The translations under genes were made by a program, and so were the position numbers. 64,000 nt of DNA from Linyphia triangularis (lineage: Eukaryota; Arthropoda; Arachnida; Araneae; Linyphiidae), in the NCBI GenBank assembly GCA_963978545.1, contig OZ021722.1:107150442-107214441 (forward strand). The letters are read 5' to 3'. Positions 1 to 14,648 of the stretch are shown here, in pieces. The notes beneath the pieces are model-generated. The model made no database searches. It saw nothing but the letters and a program-made list of their open reading frames with translations, and had not been told where the DNA came from. Each line of letters starts with the position of its first letter. The stretch's first letter is position 1.

Positions 1-8
1 TTACCAAA

Positions 9-660
9 AGTCCGAGAGGCGACTGCAATTTTTGGACCCCATCGAACATCATTTTGAATTTTTTATAGAAATTGGTGAAAAGTGAGTAGATTACGAATCC
101 ACTGGTCTGCCGTGGCAAAAATGGCCGATCGACTTGGAATGAGTTGAACTGAAATCCGATTGCCAAATATGTCATAACTTGCCAAAAAGAGAACAAACTT
201 TTTCGTCTGGCAACCCACTGCATTTTGAATTTCAATAAGAAAAAGCGCAAACGATTTCTGATCTCTGGCTTCGGAAAACTAGTATCTTTTAAAAGTAAGC
301 CAAATTGGCGACATTAGTTGCGTCATCAGTGACGTAATGTTTATTGCCAACTTAGCTCCCTTTTAATAGATGCAAGGAGACCCGTCGCCAAATACCTGAA
401 TCATCTGCAACCTTCTTAAGTGAAAATTAAAGAGTGAGGGTTACCAAATAAAATAAAAAATGCTCATTATTTGGCAAGTTATGGCGCATTTGGCAATTGG
501 ATTTAGTTCAACTCATTCCGAGTCTATTTTTGACCAGTTTCGGCCATTTTTGCCATGGCAGACCAGTGGATTCGTAATCTACTCACTTTTCACCAATTTC
601 TATAAAAAAATTCAGAATGATGTTCGATGGGGTCCAAAAATTACAGTCGCCTTTCGGACT
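9..660. mobile_element. Foldback MITE F1, copy 1
   Basis: Bases 9-190 and 468-660 are long inverted repeats (AGTCCGAGAGGCGACTG outward to GGCAAGTTATG). The centre is single copy. A related but more diverged element is at 12214-12734. The 78-codon ORF at 460-696 is just the right arm. Confidence 0.8.
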
Positions 661-667
661 ACTACAT

Positions 668-870
668 ACGCATTGACGTACAGATTTCAAATATAAAATA
701 ATATATATTAGACGCTATTTTCGAATTCTTAATTTATATCAGTGGTCCTTTTCGTGCCTACTTACCAAAAGTCAAGGTTTTATACTACAAAGTAGTTTCT
801 AAATGCACTGGGCTTGAAGATTGTAACATAGCGAGTATAGGGAATGATCATTGCTGGGACTTCTGTAAAA
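668..870. mobile_element. MITE M2, half copy
   Basis: Centre and right arm of M2 only (GCATTGACGTACAG through ATAGGGAATGATC); directly abuts F1 copy 1. Confidence 0.65.
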
Positions 871-1660
871 GCTAAAAGCCGAATTTACATCTAACTTCAA
901 TGTCCTATAAGTCATTTATTTTTCAACGTATTTACAAACTTTTTTCACAGAATTTGTAGTTTGATATTTACAAATATAGTAATAAAGCAAAAATAATGAA
1001 CAAACAAATTAATATTTTTAGTAAGTAAGAATGTTTTGCAGTTAACTCAAAATACTGATTTTCAACACTTAGACACACTTTTAAATGAATCTATTCCATA
1101 TTTCAATCAAATTTTTGAGTAGAATATTGTATGAAAGTGAGTTCCATGTTGATGACCTAAAATTTTTATTTTAAATATGTGCATATTTTTTTAATGTGAA
1201 TGTTATGACATTATTTTCTTTCTAGTTCATACAAAACATATATATATATATATATATTTTCATAAACATTAAAAACAATATTGTCTAAAAAATAGGTTAT
1301 CATCGTTAATCGAAATGTTAACATTAGTAGTTTTTTAAAAAAATATTCAAAAAATATTTTGTCTAGAAAGTGTACCGAGATTTAAAAAAGCACTGTTTAG
1401 GGATAACTTCAAAAATGCTTGTAAACTCAAAATATTAAATGAAAAAAAAATAAAATACTTTTTGCACAATTACTATGTTTATAAATATCTAAATACAATT
1501 TGAGTAAAAATTTTTATAAATTCATTGAGAAATAAATAAATTTATAGGACATTGAAGTTGGATGAAAATACAGCTTTTAAATTTTGACGGTGACGTGCAA
1601 GTCCCCTTAAGACATTGTAAACTCCCTTCAAAATATGAACTGTTTTAAAATTGCTTTGGA
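870..1660. other. AT-rich sequence, nothing recognised
   Basis: Short (TA)n at 1240-1256; no coding or repeat signal seen. The same holds for 2460-3490 apart from a poly(A) run at 2822-2842 and a GC-richer patch at 3045-3160. Confidence 0.4.
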
Positions 1661-1687
1661 AATATTCGTACTTTTGAGGCTTGTATT

Positions 1688-2006
1688 CGTGGGCGCCCCT
1701 AGGAGGGTGCAAGGAAATGCACTTGCACCCCTCTGGAATTTGAAAATTAAATGTAAAGTGAGCAAAAGTGGTTTGAATCACTGAAAAACAGAGGTTGGAT
1801 ATAGATTTTAAAGAATTCTATTGAACAGAAATTTATTACATAATTATATTACTATTACTAATATAATTATAATACTAATACTAATTCTATACTAATATAA
1901 TAATTATAATACTAATGTAATGAAAAATAATGTTTGGATAAAAATTTAATCATCTAGCATATCCTAGTGTATGATCTGCTACCCCCTGAAAATAACCATG
2001 CCGATG
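1688..2006. mobile_element. hAT-type MITE (GGGCGCCC family), short copy
   Basis: Left end CGTGGGCGCCCC, then the palindromic GGGTGCAAG...CTTGCACCC segment; right end CATGCCGATG. 8-bp target duplication CTTGTATT at 1680-1687 and 2007-2014. Same family as 49223-49880. Confidence 0.75.
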
Positions 2007-2261
2007 CTTGTATTTTTTAAAATGCAACTCGAATTAATTTAACAAGAATTGCAGTGTTTTTAGAATAGTTAAGCCGAGTTTGTTTAAGTTGAGATTTGTT
2101 TAATCTAATCGTTTTGAAATATTTATTGCTACATCAAATATAAGTCGAGATGTGTATTTCTGTATCATTTTAAATTGAATGTTCTTCAAATCAAAAACTC
2201 GTAACTTTCAATTGTTCTTATCGCTCGTGTTTTATAAAATCATACAAAGCATATCGAGTAG

Positions 2262-2440
2262 TACAAATACGCTGGCCAATATCTTTCAACTCTGACCAAT
2301 GCCGATGTGGACCGTCGTTGGCTGGCAGTTGTTAGGGATCTTGGCGAATCTTGCCTAGTTCTGGGTAAAATATCCTGGAGGTTTTAAAATGTTGATGCAG
2401 AGTTTTAAAATTGATGTATATTTTTATAAAAAATGGCGGA
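2262..2440 (+). repeat. Dispersed repeat T, copy 1
   Basis: Shares CGCTGGCCAATATC, TCTTGGCGAATCT and AAAATGTTGATGCA with 60837-61020 and, inverted, 19540-19695. About 180 bp, class unknown. Confidence 0.5.
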
Positions 2441-3495
2441 TGGGTAAATTATATGTTCTGTGTGGGTTTTCACAGGCTTATTTCTTAAAAAAAACCTGTG
2501 TATTTTGGAACGATGCTCGAGTTTTGGCATGGATTGACCAAACTTCCCAGAATCCATGTTTCCAATATCACTGTGCTACATGGTATAACCCTTACTTAAT
2601 GTATACTTATGTCTTTTATGCATGCTGGGTCGTTATTAAGTCACTTTAAAAAGTTTTGTTTTGACAAAAACCAAGATTTTACAGGAGAAGGAAGAAATGT
2701 ATCAGATTCTAAACGAGTTAATCAAATTTAAACTTTGAAAGACTGCCGCGTATTTAGTAAAGAAAGCAGACCTTTCCTTTAATTGCAAATAATATCTGTA
2801 AAATAGTACATATACAACAATGAAAAAAAAAAAAAAAAAAAAATTCAAAAATCTTATGAATGCATAAATAGCCTTTTAACGACATGCGACTAGTATGCAC
2901 TTTATGAAATTAATTTTGCGTGACTTCAGCTGTTTATTTCCGTTACTATGAACTACTTACCACAGCCAAATAAGCCCCACAATTTTACGGTAAGATAGTA
3001 TTGCGAGGTTGAAACCTTATCTAGCACACCTATTTCACCAACCCAATTACACCAGGACATTGAGGCCACATCCTGTTTCATGAGCTCCAGCCTCCGTTAT
3101 CGTACATACGAGACGAAGCAAGGACCGAATCAACGATGTGCCGCTCAGGAGCCCTCTTCTGAATTTACTTCAGAATAATATTAGATATGTTTCCCTAACG
3201 AATGGAAATTATCAAAGACTCTTTCATCTGTTTAACTCACTCTTCCTTTGAATGTGTTATAACTAAACTTTAGTTTTCTGGTCACTGGAGAGTTTAGTTT
3301 CTAAATTTAATTATAATACTCCTATTTTGTTATTTAATTTATGCACAAGCTTATGAACTTGGGAAAGATTAGAATTAAAAAATAAAACCAAAATGTCCTG
3401 TATTGTTTTTACCGTTTACATTTTAACGCGCGCTTCACTCATGTTTTCGAAGAAGTCAAATCCAATTTTGACGAATCCGTACTGAACATCTTTTA

Positions 3496-4579
<1,084 letters not shown>

Positions 4580-4699
4580 AATAAATAATAAAATATATAA
4601 GAAAATATTATAAATATTTTCTTCACAAAAAATGGAGATGAAAAAGACGAAGACGATGTACGACAACAAAGCAAATTACAGTTTCGGTTTTGTATATGC

Positions 4700-6170
4700 A
4701 TTCTTTATTAGATTATCCTTTCTATCATATACAACAATAATTTATCCTGAACGATATTGTTAAACACAACTCTAATTTGCAGTCGTAAATTCACACATAG
4801 CGGCGCTTAGTCAGACTTTTTATCTCTCTGTAGCATAATCTGCATAATCAAGTTAAGTTATCCCATGGTATAGTAATATCACTTACAAACTGCCCCCTCC
4901 GTTATAAAACTCTGGATCCGTCCTTGGTTAATGTATTATAGCCGCATCAGCCACTAGGCGGCAGCTTTTTCTCCGGCCCGCCGCCAGTACAGAAGAGTAA
5001 AATAAAATTTTGCGGAAATAATTTTAATTTATCAACAATAATATGTGTTTACTACCAAAAACTGCATTTTCCATTAAGTGGTCTACGCCAGTAAGTCTGG
5101 AAATTCCTTTTTTTTCTTCTTCTGAGACTGCAACGAGAAAAAAAAAAAAAAAAGGAATAGTTTGAATTATTAACAATGACGCATTCTTTCGCATTGCTTA
5201 GTTTTGTACTTATGATGATACCCTATCCCCTTGATAAGTGAATGGCACAATTCGATTTCTGCTTTTCTGAATGTGATGGGCAGGAGTTGGGTGTTTTAAT
5301 GCATACTGGCCTCTTTTGTTTTGACGTGAAAAGAAGTATCTTGAACTCTATGACTCCAGTGCAATAATGGCGTCGAAGACTAGTTTTAAACTCAAAGTAA
5401 TGAGTGAAAAGCGGACCGGCCGCCATCGTCTCGCGATTAACATAAACTAAAATGGAAGATTTAAGAGGTATGGTTTAAATATCTTTATTGATTATGAGTT
5501 TATGTCAAGTCACATTGTAAAATTATCACAAAAGATTAACTTTTTTTTATGACTTTGATTTACGATGTAAAGAAAATTAGTTTTTTAATTATTTGAAACA
5601 AGAATCAAATATCAATTGTCATTTTATCAATATAAAAAAAGTTAAAATTATTGTTCAGTTTTCAAAATTGTTTTATATTGTTGAATTTTCTGCAATTATC
5701 ACATTTCTAACATTGAACATATGTAGTAAAGCAATATATTTATTGGCGTATTCGGTATAAATCTGCGGCCCGCGGAAAGTTCCAACATAAGTCATGCGGC
5801 CCGTCTCTAAAAGTTAGTGGCGAACGCTGTATTATAGTTATTGAAACAAACTAAATATGAAAGAAGAAAAGGAGCATGATTAGTATATTCAACATCAAAG
5901 GTCGCAGATGGATTGCATTAGTAGAAATGAGTCAATATACGAGAGGAAATGATTTAGCGTTTATTGGAAGATAAGAGAGAACTGGGCTTTGCTAGAGCAG
6001 TAAATTGCCAAATGTAAATCAAATTTGTTTGGGGAATGGGTCAGAACGATGAAAGATGATAAGACATTTGGAGAATTCGATTGGATACTTTTGAGAGATA
6101 TTTTCGGGAGAATACAAGTTGAACAGACACTTGAATTTAGAAATATATCGTAAATTTAAAGAAAATAAAA
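4700..6170. other. Non-coding with possible MITE ends at about 4930 and 5835
   Basis: GC-rich TATAGCCGCATCAGCCACTA (near 4940) faces TTAGTGGCGAACGCTGTATTA (near 5820), and both lie next to GGCCCG-rich patches, so an inverted-repeat element is possible. No gene is recognised. Confidence 0.3.
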
Positions 6171-6175
6171 GCACA

Positions 6176-6345
6176 TAATTCAAAGAATCAAATAATTCAA
6201 AGACTCAAATAATTCAAAGAATCAAATAATTCAAAGAATCAAATAATTCAAAGAATCAAATAATTCAAAGAATCAAATAATTCAAAGAATCAAATAATTC
6301 AAAGAATCAAATAATTCAAAGAATAATATAATTCAAAGAATCAAA
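6176..6345. repeat. 17-bp tandem repeat, about 10 units
   Basis: Unit AATTCAAAGAATCAAAT repeated head to tail with few changes. Confidence 0.9.
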
Positions 6346-6424
6346 TTAGCTGGAAAAGTTATGAGAATGAAAAAATATTAGCACCGAAGTTATATTTAGC
6401 CAAAATTCATGGGAACTAAAGCAA

Positions 6425-6629
6425 GCAAACCAACCAACCAACCAACCAACCAACCAACCAACCAACCAACCAACCAACCAACCAACCAACCAACCAACCA
6501 ACCAACCAACCAACCAACCAACCAACCAACCAACCAACCAACCAACCAACCAACCAACCAACCAACCAACCAACCAACCAACCAACCAACCAACCAACCA
6601 ACCAACCAACCAACCAACCAACCAACCAA
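6425..6629. repeat. (CCAA)n microsatellite, about 51 perfect units
   Basis: Uninterrupted CCAA over about 204 bp. The overlapping PTNQ and LVGW ORFs on both strands are by-products. The same tetramer forms the tail of SINE family A, but no SINE body precedes it. Confidence 0.95.
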
Positions 6630-6702
6630 TAAAATCGTACTTTTTTTAAAAAAAAAATTGAGATTTCTTATTTTTCGCATTAAAATTGAAAATTAAACTA
6701 GG

Positions 6703-7250
6703 GGTCTGGAACATCGCACAACTTTCAATTACACCAAATTGATGATTTTGGCGATATACATTTCTATAATTGTTATATTATACTTTCTTATAAGTGAAAC
6801 TGAGGAGAGAAGAAAAAAACGATCTTTAAATGAGGTGTGCTCTAGGAAAAAGAACTCTGTGATAAAGGCATACGTTTTTCAACTTTTTATGCTATTAAAA
6901 CATTTTTACGGGAATTTCGGAGAAGGGAGAGGGGGGGGGGGATGGTGAAGAACACCTTAAGAGGCATTACCACATCGATTTTTATCAAAATCGTTAAAGC
7001 CTTTTTAAGTAATTATTGAAAAGGCAGCTACCTTGTGGGCATGCGCGATTTTGACGAAACCCTTAATGGTAGGTCCCATTATGCTGACCACAGACACACA
7101 GACAGAAAATTTTTCTTGATCACTTTTTTAAAATCAGGATGTTCCAAAACGTGGAGAAATGCAACCAAAATACAAGGAATTTTTACGAAATGCTATACTA
7201 TCATTACCCATATGTTATTGAACGTAGGAAAACAATAACGTGATGGAAAT
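6703..7250 (+). repeat. Dispersed repeat E, copy 1
   Basis: Begins AACTAGGGGTCTGGAACATCGCAC; contains TTAAGAGGCATTACCACA, GGCAGCTACCTT and TTGACGAAACCCTTAATGG. Class unknown. Short ORFs inside are not conserved between copies. Confidence 0.65.
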
Positions 7251-7507
7251 GTGTGAAAGTGTGCCCATCTCTCAGTATTTAGCAAACGCCCCCTGATCAG
7301 TTTAGAAGGTCCATTGTGAGCAAACATAAAACTTTCATATTGTTAAATTGTTAGGAACGGTTATGCTGTTAAGCGTGTTCTAAAAATATCTAACAATTTT
7401 CAACTAGTACTCACATATTATGTTTCTTCAGAAGAAGCTGAGGTCGAAATTTATCCTTGATTGTGTTGTTTGGATTTGGAATACTCCACTAAATTTGTGC
7501 ACGAGCA

Positions 7508-8230
7508 ATTTGTAAATAGGAAAATTTATGTACATTTTGCATAAAGCAGTGTAATAGTTCGTCTTAAGCTGGCTTCCTTGCAATATGGGTCTAAATGCTT
7601 GATAACGAGTTTTACAGAGATACCGCTGAGAAGCGAGTTTTACAAGGAGCTGGGCATTTAACATTATAGTAATGGCAATCTCGCCAAATCGGCGAGATAG
7701 AGCCAAGTTCGCGACGGTTTTGGCGACTAATTTTTGTCGCCAAAACGAGAAATCGCCAAATGTTGTCAAACTTGGCGACCATTTGGCGACATTTTCGGTC
7801 CCCATGTACATGTATAGGACTTTTCGACTACGATCTGGAAAGTTCTCAAAATATCTACCTCCAGAAGTTTCAAGAAGGTTCGCCGCCTCCCCTATATAAG
7901 CCCCGGTTAGTCAGTTGTTGACTGGAGTTTTAGTTAGTTAGTCAGAGTTGACTGGAGTTACTGAGTTGAGATACTGAGTCTCAATGAGCATTCAGAGGTA
8001 GTTCTAAATCGAACTGTATTGCATTGTTTTTTGCAGCGATTTTAGCAATTGTGTTGTCCAGTTTTTAACTGCTGTTTTGTGCTCTATTGTTGTGTATAGA
8101 GCTGTATTGAGTCTACTAGAATGAGAAGTTCTGGAGTTGTACAGAAATCTGTGAAGAGTTTTATTGGAATAAATTTCTGCAAGTTTTGATCTGCTTTGGC
8201 TTCAAATCTTTCGAACCCATCCACGCAACA
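7508..8230 (+). mobile_element. LTR (family L1), 5'-truncated, plus strand
   Basis: Carries the LTR TATA region (CTATATAAGCCCCGG, 7891-7905), the GTTGACTGGAG leader, AATAAATTTCTGCAAG and the terminal CCACGCAACA. The first 50 or so bases are missing. Confidence 0.7.
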
Positions 8231-8237
8231 CTGGTAT

Positions 8238-8679
8238 CAAAAAAGTGATCGAGAGAAACAATGTCTGACATAGCTCCCAAACAAATTGACCTACGATGTT
8301 CAAATTTGGTATGAGGGTTGGTGATGGCACAGGGACCTACCATTAAGGCTTTCGTCAAAATCGCGCCTGCGCATAAGGTAGCTGTCATTGAAAAAATCAT
8401 GTTTTTCAGTAATTGCTAAATAACGACTCAAATGATTTTGTTCAAAATCACTGTGGTAATGCGTCTTAAGGTGTTCTAAGCCCCCTTGCCTCCGAAATTT
8501 CCGTAAAAATACTTTAATGGCGTAAAATGGTGAAAAACAAATGCCTCTAACACAGAGTTCTCTTTCCTTGAGCCATACCTCATCAACGATCTTTTTTTCT
8601 TCCTTCCCCAGTTTTACTTATAAGAAAGAATAATATAAAATTTTTTGAAAAGTATATTGCCAAAATCATCATTTTGGCA

Positions 8680-8716
<37 letters not shown>

Positions 8717-8855
8717 CCCATGCAAGAATTATCGCAAAGCATATAGCTAAACTGGCCACTTTTGCTAAATGAAGGATGAAAATATAAAAAAGGTAAATGA
8801 TAAAAGTCCATATCTGTATTATAGTGTAATTGAAAGTTGTGCGATGTTCCACACC
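8238..8855 (-). repeat. Dispersed repeat E, copy 2
   Basis: Inverted copy ending GTTGTGCGATGTTCCACACC; contains a 28-bp poly(A) run. Fused to the LTR at 7508-8230. Confidence 0.65.
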
Positions 8856-9254
8856 CTCAGTTTGTTATTAGCTATCAGCAGAGGATAGCAGAAATTGTAT
8901 GTTATGACTAAGTTCATTGAATTCAACCAAGGAAGGCCTAGGTGGGTCTACATTATTTTTTTTTATTTACCGCATTTGAAAGTTTATTACAATAAAATTT
9001 ATGAAATTCAATTTAACAGTTGTTTAGAGTTATTGCCATGTTTAAATATTACTTTGATAGTAGTTTAATTTTATTCTTTGCATTATCGGACCGCTTGCGG
9101 CTGCAATACCCCTACCCTCCCTTTCAATGCCGCCCCTGCGGTGAATGTCAGTTACGCCACCAGCTATAAAAGATTATCCTTAAAAGACGAAATTTGAATT
9201 CCAAAATTTAGATACTGGAGGCATAATCATAACTTTCAATCCTAATAATATTTT

Positions 9255-9436
9255 GCCGACCAAACGGTATAGTGGTTAGCGAGCTAGCTTCTAGACCTCG
9301 AGGTTGCGGGTTCCGAGTCCCGTGTTAGGCATGGGTGTTTGTAAATGTATGTTGGCTTGTCTAATGACGAATGTTTCGGCTCATTATAGCCCTCGTGTTG
9401 CTGACGGCGCCAGATAATCTGAAAACAACCAACCAA
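9255..9436 (+). mobile_element. tRNA-derived SINE (family A), copy 1
   Basis: Head GCCGACCAAACGG with A box TAGTGGTTAGC-like and B box GGTTCCGAGTCCC-like, tRNA-unrelated body, tail of AACC repeats. Flanked by a perfect 14-bp target duplication CCTAATAATATTTT at 9241-9254 and 9437-9450. Confidence 0.9.
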
Positions 9437-10432
9437 CCTAATAATATTTTACCGTAAGTTTTCCATGTTAACATGTTAGCAAACATCCAAAAATCATTTA
9501 AAATCCTTTAAATTTGTATTACTTAATTCCCAAACTTTCAATCTACAAAGAAAAAAAAATTCTTTTGACATTTTTATAGAAGCCATTAAAGGATTTAACT
9601 AAATACATTTTAATAAAAAGCGTAGTTTATTTAATTTTTCCCTCTCTCCTATTTATGCCTTACTGTATTTAATTCCCTAAAATAAATTCTACGCATGATT
9701 ACTTAATTCAGAAATCTGTTATTTTATTCATTTTCCGCCCTTTTGGAAATGCAAACTCAGCATCACTAATGCTCCACAACGACAGTAGTCCATTTTTACG
9801 CATTTTGGCCGACGGCTTATTCAGTTGTTAACATAATCCAGATTGCGTGCCATTACAATGCAAATGCTCGAACTAATTTCAACGCGTTATTTCTATTTAT
9901 CATTTTAAGGGTGTCCCAAAAGTAATTCCCTGTCTTTGAAAAGTAACGTTTCTGAAAATGTCACTCTCAGGAGATCGAAAGGCTGATTAAATAATACAGA
10001 TTAATTATAAAATACAGATTGATTTTCTAAATGTCATCAGTGGTGGCCATGGGGTACATTTAGCACAGCCGGGCTGCATCAAAATGATTGATATTTATAA
10101 TGAAAATTTAGTAATTGTTTTAGTCGACTTTGATTTTTTAAGGGGGGGGGGGGGAGGGGGTCCAGTACCGACATTTCTTCAAAAATCCCAATTTTTTTTC
10201 TAATTTATAAAAATAGTTCATAAATTTCTGAAGAGAAAGATGTTTTTATTTTATTCCTTCGGTGATTAAAACACCACGAAATCACCTGTTATTTAACTAT
10301 CACTAATTGGCGTAACGTCTTGAAGCGTCTGCTTAAAGTGCGTTTTTCGAGCACAAGTGTTTTTCACAGATGTGGCAAATTCAAATCGATATACCACCAG
10401 AACCATATACAATTGGATATTCAAATTTTTGG

Positions 10433-10610
10433 TTGGTTGTTTTCAGATTATCTGGCACCGTCAGCAACACGAGGGCTATAATGCGCCGAAACATTCGTCA
10501 TTAGACAAGCCAACATACATTTACAAACATCCATGCCTATGACGGGACTCGAACCCGCAACCTCGTGGTCTAGAAGCTAGCACGCTAACCACTATACCGT
10601 TTGGTCGGCA
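10433..10610 (-). mobile_element. tRNA-derived SINE (family A), copy 2
   Basis: Same element on the minus strand. Target duplication CAAATTTTTGG at 10422-10432 and 10611-10621. Only about 1 kb from copy 1 and in opposite orientation. Confidence 0.9.
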
Positions 10611-10855
10611 CAAATTTTTGGATAGTTAAATTTATATAGTTTTAAACGTTTTGACTAAGCAGAATTTTATTTTTTAAAATTCTGTTTTAAAATATAACTT
10701 TTAGCGTAAAGGATAACATAAAAAAAAAAAAAAAAAAAAAAATCAATAATTTAACTTTGAGAATTTTTTTAATTTTTCCTAATTCACACAACAAAATTCT
10801 GTGCAGACATAGTTTTCTTTGCATAATTATGTATTACAAAAAGCTTTCACTTTGG

Positions 10856-11026
<171 letters not shown>

Positions 11027-11029
11027 TAC

Positions 11030-12210
11030 TTTATCAAAATACGAAAACATAAATTTTTATGGGTTTTTCTTGGTTCTTAATTTAAAAAAATAAATAAATA
11101 TACACAATTTAAAAAAAACAAAAACAGTATCTCAAATGTATATATATAGTGTCTCATATATAAGATAAATTTTTGACTTAAGAATATTTATAAATAATAT
11201 TTTTTTTTTTTATTTTCGTTACCGGACCCCCTTAAATTACTAATTTTCTTAAATATAGACCAGAATCGCAAATGAAGATGGAACTTATACGGTAAGTAAA
11301 AAAAAAAAAAAAAATCTCCGATAAATAGCCAATCTGTTGCTCAATGCACAAGTGCGGACCCCCCCCCCCTCTCCCACCCGCTCAAATCAACTAAACCTGA
11401 TGATAGTCGAGCGAGTCAGCTAGAAACTGAAAGCTCCAAAAGCGCTGCACCATTACCATGAAAACAACTGCTAGCATGGAATATCCCCATGGCTATGGCA
11501 TGGTGCCAAATGCAGCCCTTAAGAATTTCGAGACTTCGGCTGTGCTTGCAAATGTTCGAATAATGTACTTGTATTTTTCGAAGTATTGATTGGTTCGTAT
11601 GTGAGTGGGTAAGGATGCGTGGGTGGTAGAGAAACGAGTATTTCTTAGAATTTTCTCCACCAAAAGGAAATAGTTTACATGATAAGTTTACACATAAGCA
11701 TGATAATTACATTTGTTTTCTTGTTACTTCCTAAGTTAATACTAAAATTAATAATTGAAGCATTTTGAAACATGGTTTGCGGTATAAGTAAGTTTAAATA
11801 AGTTATTTTTTTTTTCTATTTATTTTCTCATATCCTTTTGTAAATATTGAAAGGAAACTTTGAGTAATTAAGACTAAAGAATTTTTATTCATGAATGTTT
11901 GTGGGAAGTGGAGGTAGGAGGAGAAGGGAAGGGGGGGGGGGGTACTATTTTGACTGCACTGACCATGGGCAATTTCATCTACTATCGGAAAAAGCAGTTT
12001 CAATCCCACTTGTTTTAAAGGTATTCATTTTTGAAGACATTTGTGAGATTTTTTTTGTATATGTCTTCGGAAAACATCATACTGGCTGTTAAAGAATCTC
12101 CGAAATCGAATATTTGAAACATCCCTCAAAAATCAACTGGACTTTGTAAAAAAAATCCGGCCACTAAAATGGTCAGTCAGAAAAAGTTATGAAACCAACA
12201 AGGTTTTCTT
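11030..12210. other. AT-rich sequence with poly(C)/(G) runs, nothing recognised
   Basis: Runs of 9-12 C or G occur at 11359 and 11930 (others at 6925, 10142, 22750, 29938, 41620). No gene signal. 8856-9240, 9450-10421 and 12735-13213 also show nothing. Confidence 0.4.
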
Positions 12211-12213
12211 AAT

Positions 12214-12734
12214 AGTTCGAGAGGTGACTGCTCGTTTAGATACCCCATCGAACATCATTCTGAATTTTTTTTTTTATGGAATGTAGGGAAGTGTTATTAA
12301 ATATAAATATATTAGTCTACCGGGACGAAAGTGGCCGCAACTGTTCAGAAATTGACTCTGAATGAGTTGAACTAAATCCGATTGCCAAATATGTCATAAC
12401 TTGACAATTAATGACAAATCTTTTTTTATTTGGTAACACACCGCTTTTTGATTTTCATCGAGAAAGGAAGCAGACGATTCCACTTCTCTGGCGCCGAATA
12501 TTTGAATACTTTTTGAAAGTGAGCCGTATTGACGATAAATATTAACTATATTGGCAAGTTATGATATATTTGGCAATTTGATTAAGCTCAATAATTCCCT
12601 GTCGAATTTTGAGCATTTACGGCCATTTTTGTTTCGGCAGACCAGCATATTCATAATATTCTAGCATACCTCCGGATTCTATACAAAATTCAGAATGATG
12701 TTTTATGGGTTAACTTGAAGTCGCATCTTAGTCT
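12214..12734. mobile_element. Foldback MITE F1, copy 2 (diverged)
   Basis: Arms match F1 copy 1 (GAGGTGACTGC, ATCGAACATCATTCTGAATTT, GGCAAGTTATGATATATTTG) and the same middle is present in diverged form. Possibly TA-flanked. Confidence 0.7.
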
Positions 12735-13213
12735 ATAATTAGTGTTTATCTTATTATTGTTTAAAGCAGATACTAACTTATATGAATGAGCAGTTCATAA
12801 ACCTTTGTACACTTACTACAAGGTACTATTTACTAAAAGGTCCAGTATTTCTCTTTATTAGAGAAAATTTGACCTGAAGTCATGCTTCTTAGTTTCTACT
12901 TACCCATGGTGCAAATAGTATGCATGCAAAATTTTAAGAATACATGTTTATTTCAACAGGTTTAACATGGCTTTCTTAAAAGAGGCACGATTTCATTAGG
13001 ACCAACCTATACTTGGTACTAATACAATCCTCTTAACCAGGCGTGTTTGTGTTAGAAGAAAAAAATCTTTAATCAGACAGTCTCACTGGATAGATAGTAG
13101 GTAGAATATAATATACAATTTTGTTCGGAACACTTCGCCTCTACGCAAGTAATAATTCAAGATTAAATCAATCGCTGCTCAATTTCCTTTCAAGAGTAAC
13201 TAATTCGGTTCAT

Positions 13214-13753
13214 TAAATGGACAATTCCCGCATTTTAATTTTTTTTTATTCAATTCTAAGTGTTTCGAAAAGGCCATAAACACACAAATTTCTCCTCATT
13301 GCCCTTTTTTTTTTTTTTTTTTTTTTTTAATTTGCTACCAAAGTTCGCTTGTTAGTTTTGGCGGAAAACGACACATTCGGCCCGAAGCGAATGTGACGTC
13401 ACTATACATCTGAAACAATTTGGCTTGAAACACAGCAGTGGAAACCAGTTTTGCAAGTTTCTCACAAATCGCGCCAACCTGTACGGGATATAGCAATTGT
13501 CTACCAAAACCAACGCCAACTTTTTGGCAGAAATCTCACGATCACCATAGAAACGGAAATATGTTTAGACGTCACAGCTGTAAAATAGCGTTTTGATCAG
13601 ACTGCGAGGTTTTCGGGCATTTTCTTTTCTTACTATTTAAATAACTAATTTTTTTAAAGAACTTTTGCTTGAATTTTTGAAATCAGAAAGAAATTCTTCA
13701 TAAATATAAACTAATTTCACTCGTTTTTAAAAAATACAGGAATTGTCCATTAC
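13214..13753. mobile_element. MITE M3 with TGGACAATTCC ends
   Basis: Ends AAATGGACAATTCC and GGAATTGTCCATTA are inverted repeats. The body (GGCCATAAACACACAAATTT, GTGACGTCAC, ATCACCATAGAAACGG) recurs inverted at about 60225-60725. Confidence 0.7.
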
Positions 13754-14648
13754 AATAGGAGTATAGCCCTAAATTTTTATTATTTGAAGGGTGAAACTTT
13801 TGATGTATACTCTCTCTTGAAGAATAAAACCTTTCATCCTTGGGATAATGAAATGTGTAAGTACTACGCAACTTTTGGTAGTAGAGATAAAGATTAATTT
13901 TGTTACAATCTGAATACTGCTAACATAGAGCATTGTAGGATAAATTCAATTATTTGCACATATTAACATCAGCGAATAAGTTTGTACATACCTACGGACA
14001 TTGACAAACAATTGACGTAATATTAATTATGTACAAATTATATAGACCTGGTTATTTAATACAATTATATCTGAAGTTCATTTCATGGTATAATATTAAT
14101 GAGTATTTCATCAGTGGTTATTGCATATTAATATCAGCATTCAGATTCAATATCTTTTGCATATGAGACAATTCCATACTCCCTTGTTATCACTTTCATT
14201 ATATATGTGAAAATAGAACTACGTTGAAATTGAAACATTCGTTTCAGAAGAAAATTACAACAATCTAATCTCTTTATCACTGAAAAGCAATAAATGAAAA
14301 GATGCACGCGCATGTAATTAATTTCAATAGTTATATGGAACCATCTTATAGAAATACGGAACGAGCAGTTAGTAATAAAGATAACTCTTATAATGATAAG
14401 AATATGAATCAGAATAATTCATGAAGCCATAACCTTTGGAACACAGTGATATAACTCAAAATAATTATAAAATTAATTAGAATAATATACATTTTGAAAC
14501 AAATATTTATCTTATAAAGAATATATTAGCAATGAAAAGTCTATTTACATTACAAACCATATCCCAGGCCCAGGCGCATTGCGATATTGTAACGTTCAAG
14601 TTACGACGCATGTGCGATGTGAACGTTTCAAAGATGTTTGTGGGATGT
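13754..14648. other. AT-rich sequence, nothing recognised
   Basis: No ORF or repeat match seen up to the 74-bp minisatellite. Confidence 0.4.

Noticed and set aside
6425..6629. (CCAA)n as an expanded SINE tail
   Set aside because: The tetramer matches the family A SINE tail, but no SINE body adjoins either end, so the link is not supported.
6346..6696. PTNQ- and LVGW-repeat ORFs on both strands
   Set aside because: By-products of (CCAA)n, whose tetramer stays open in several frames; no start context or splice logic.
8231..8250. Primer-binding site after the L1 LTR
   Set aside because: CTGGTATCA follows CAACA, as might be expected for an internal region, but the next bases match repeat E, so an intact retrotransposon interior is not supported.
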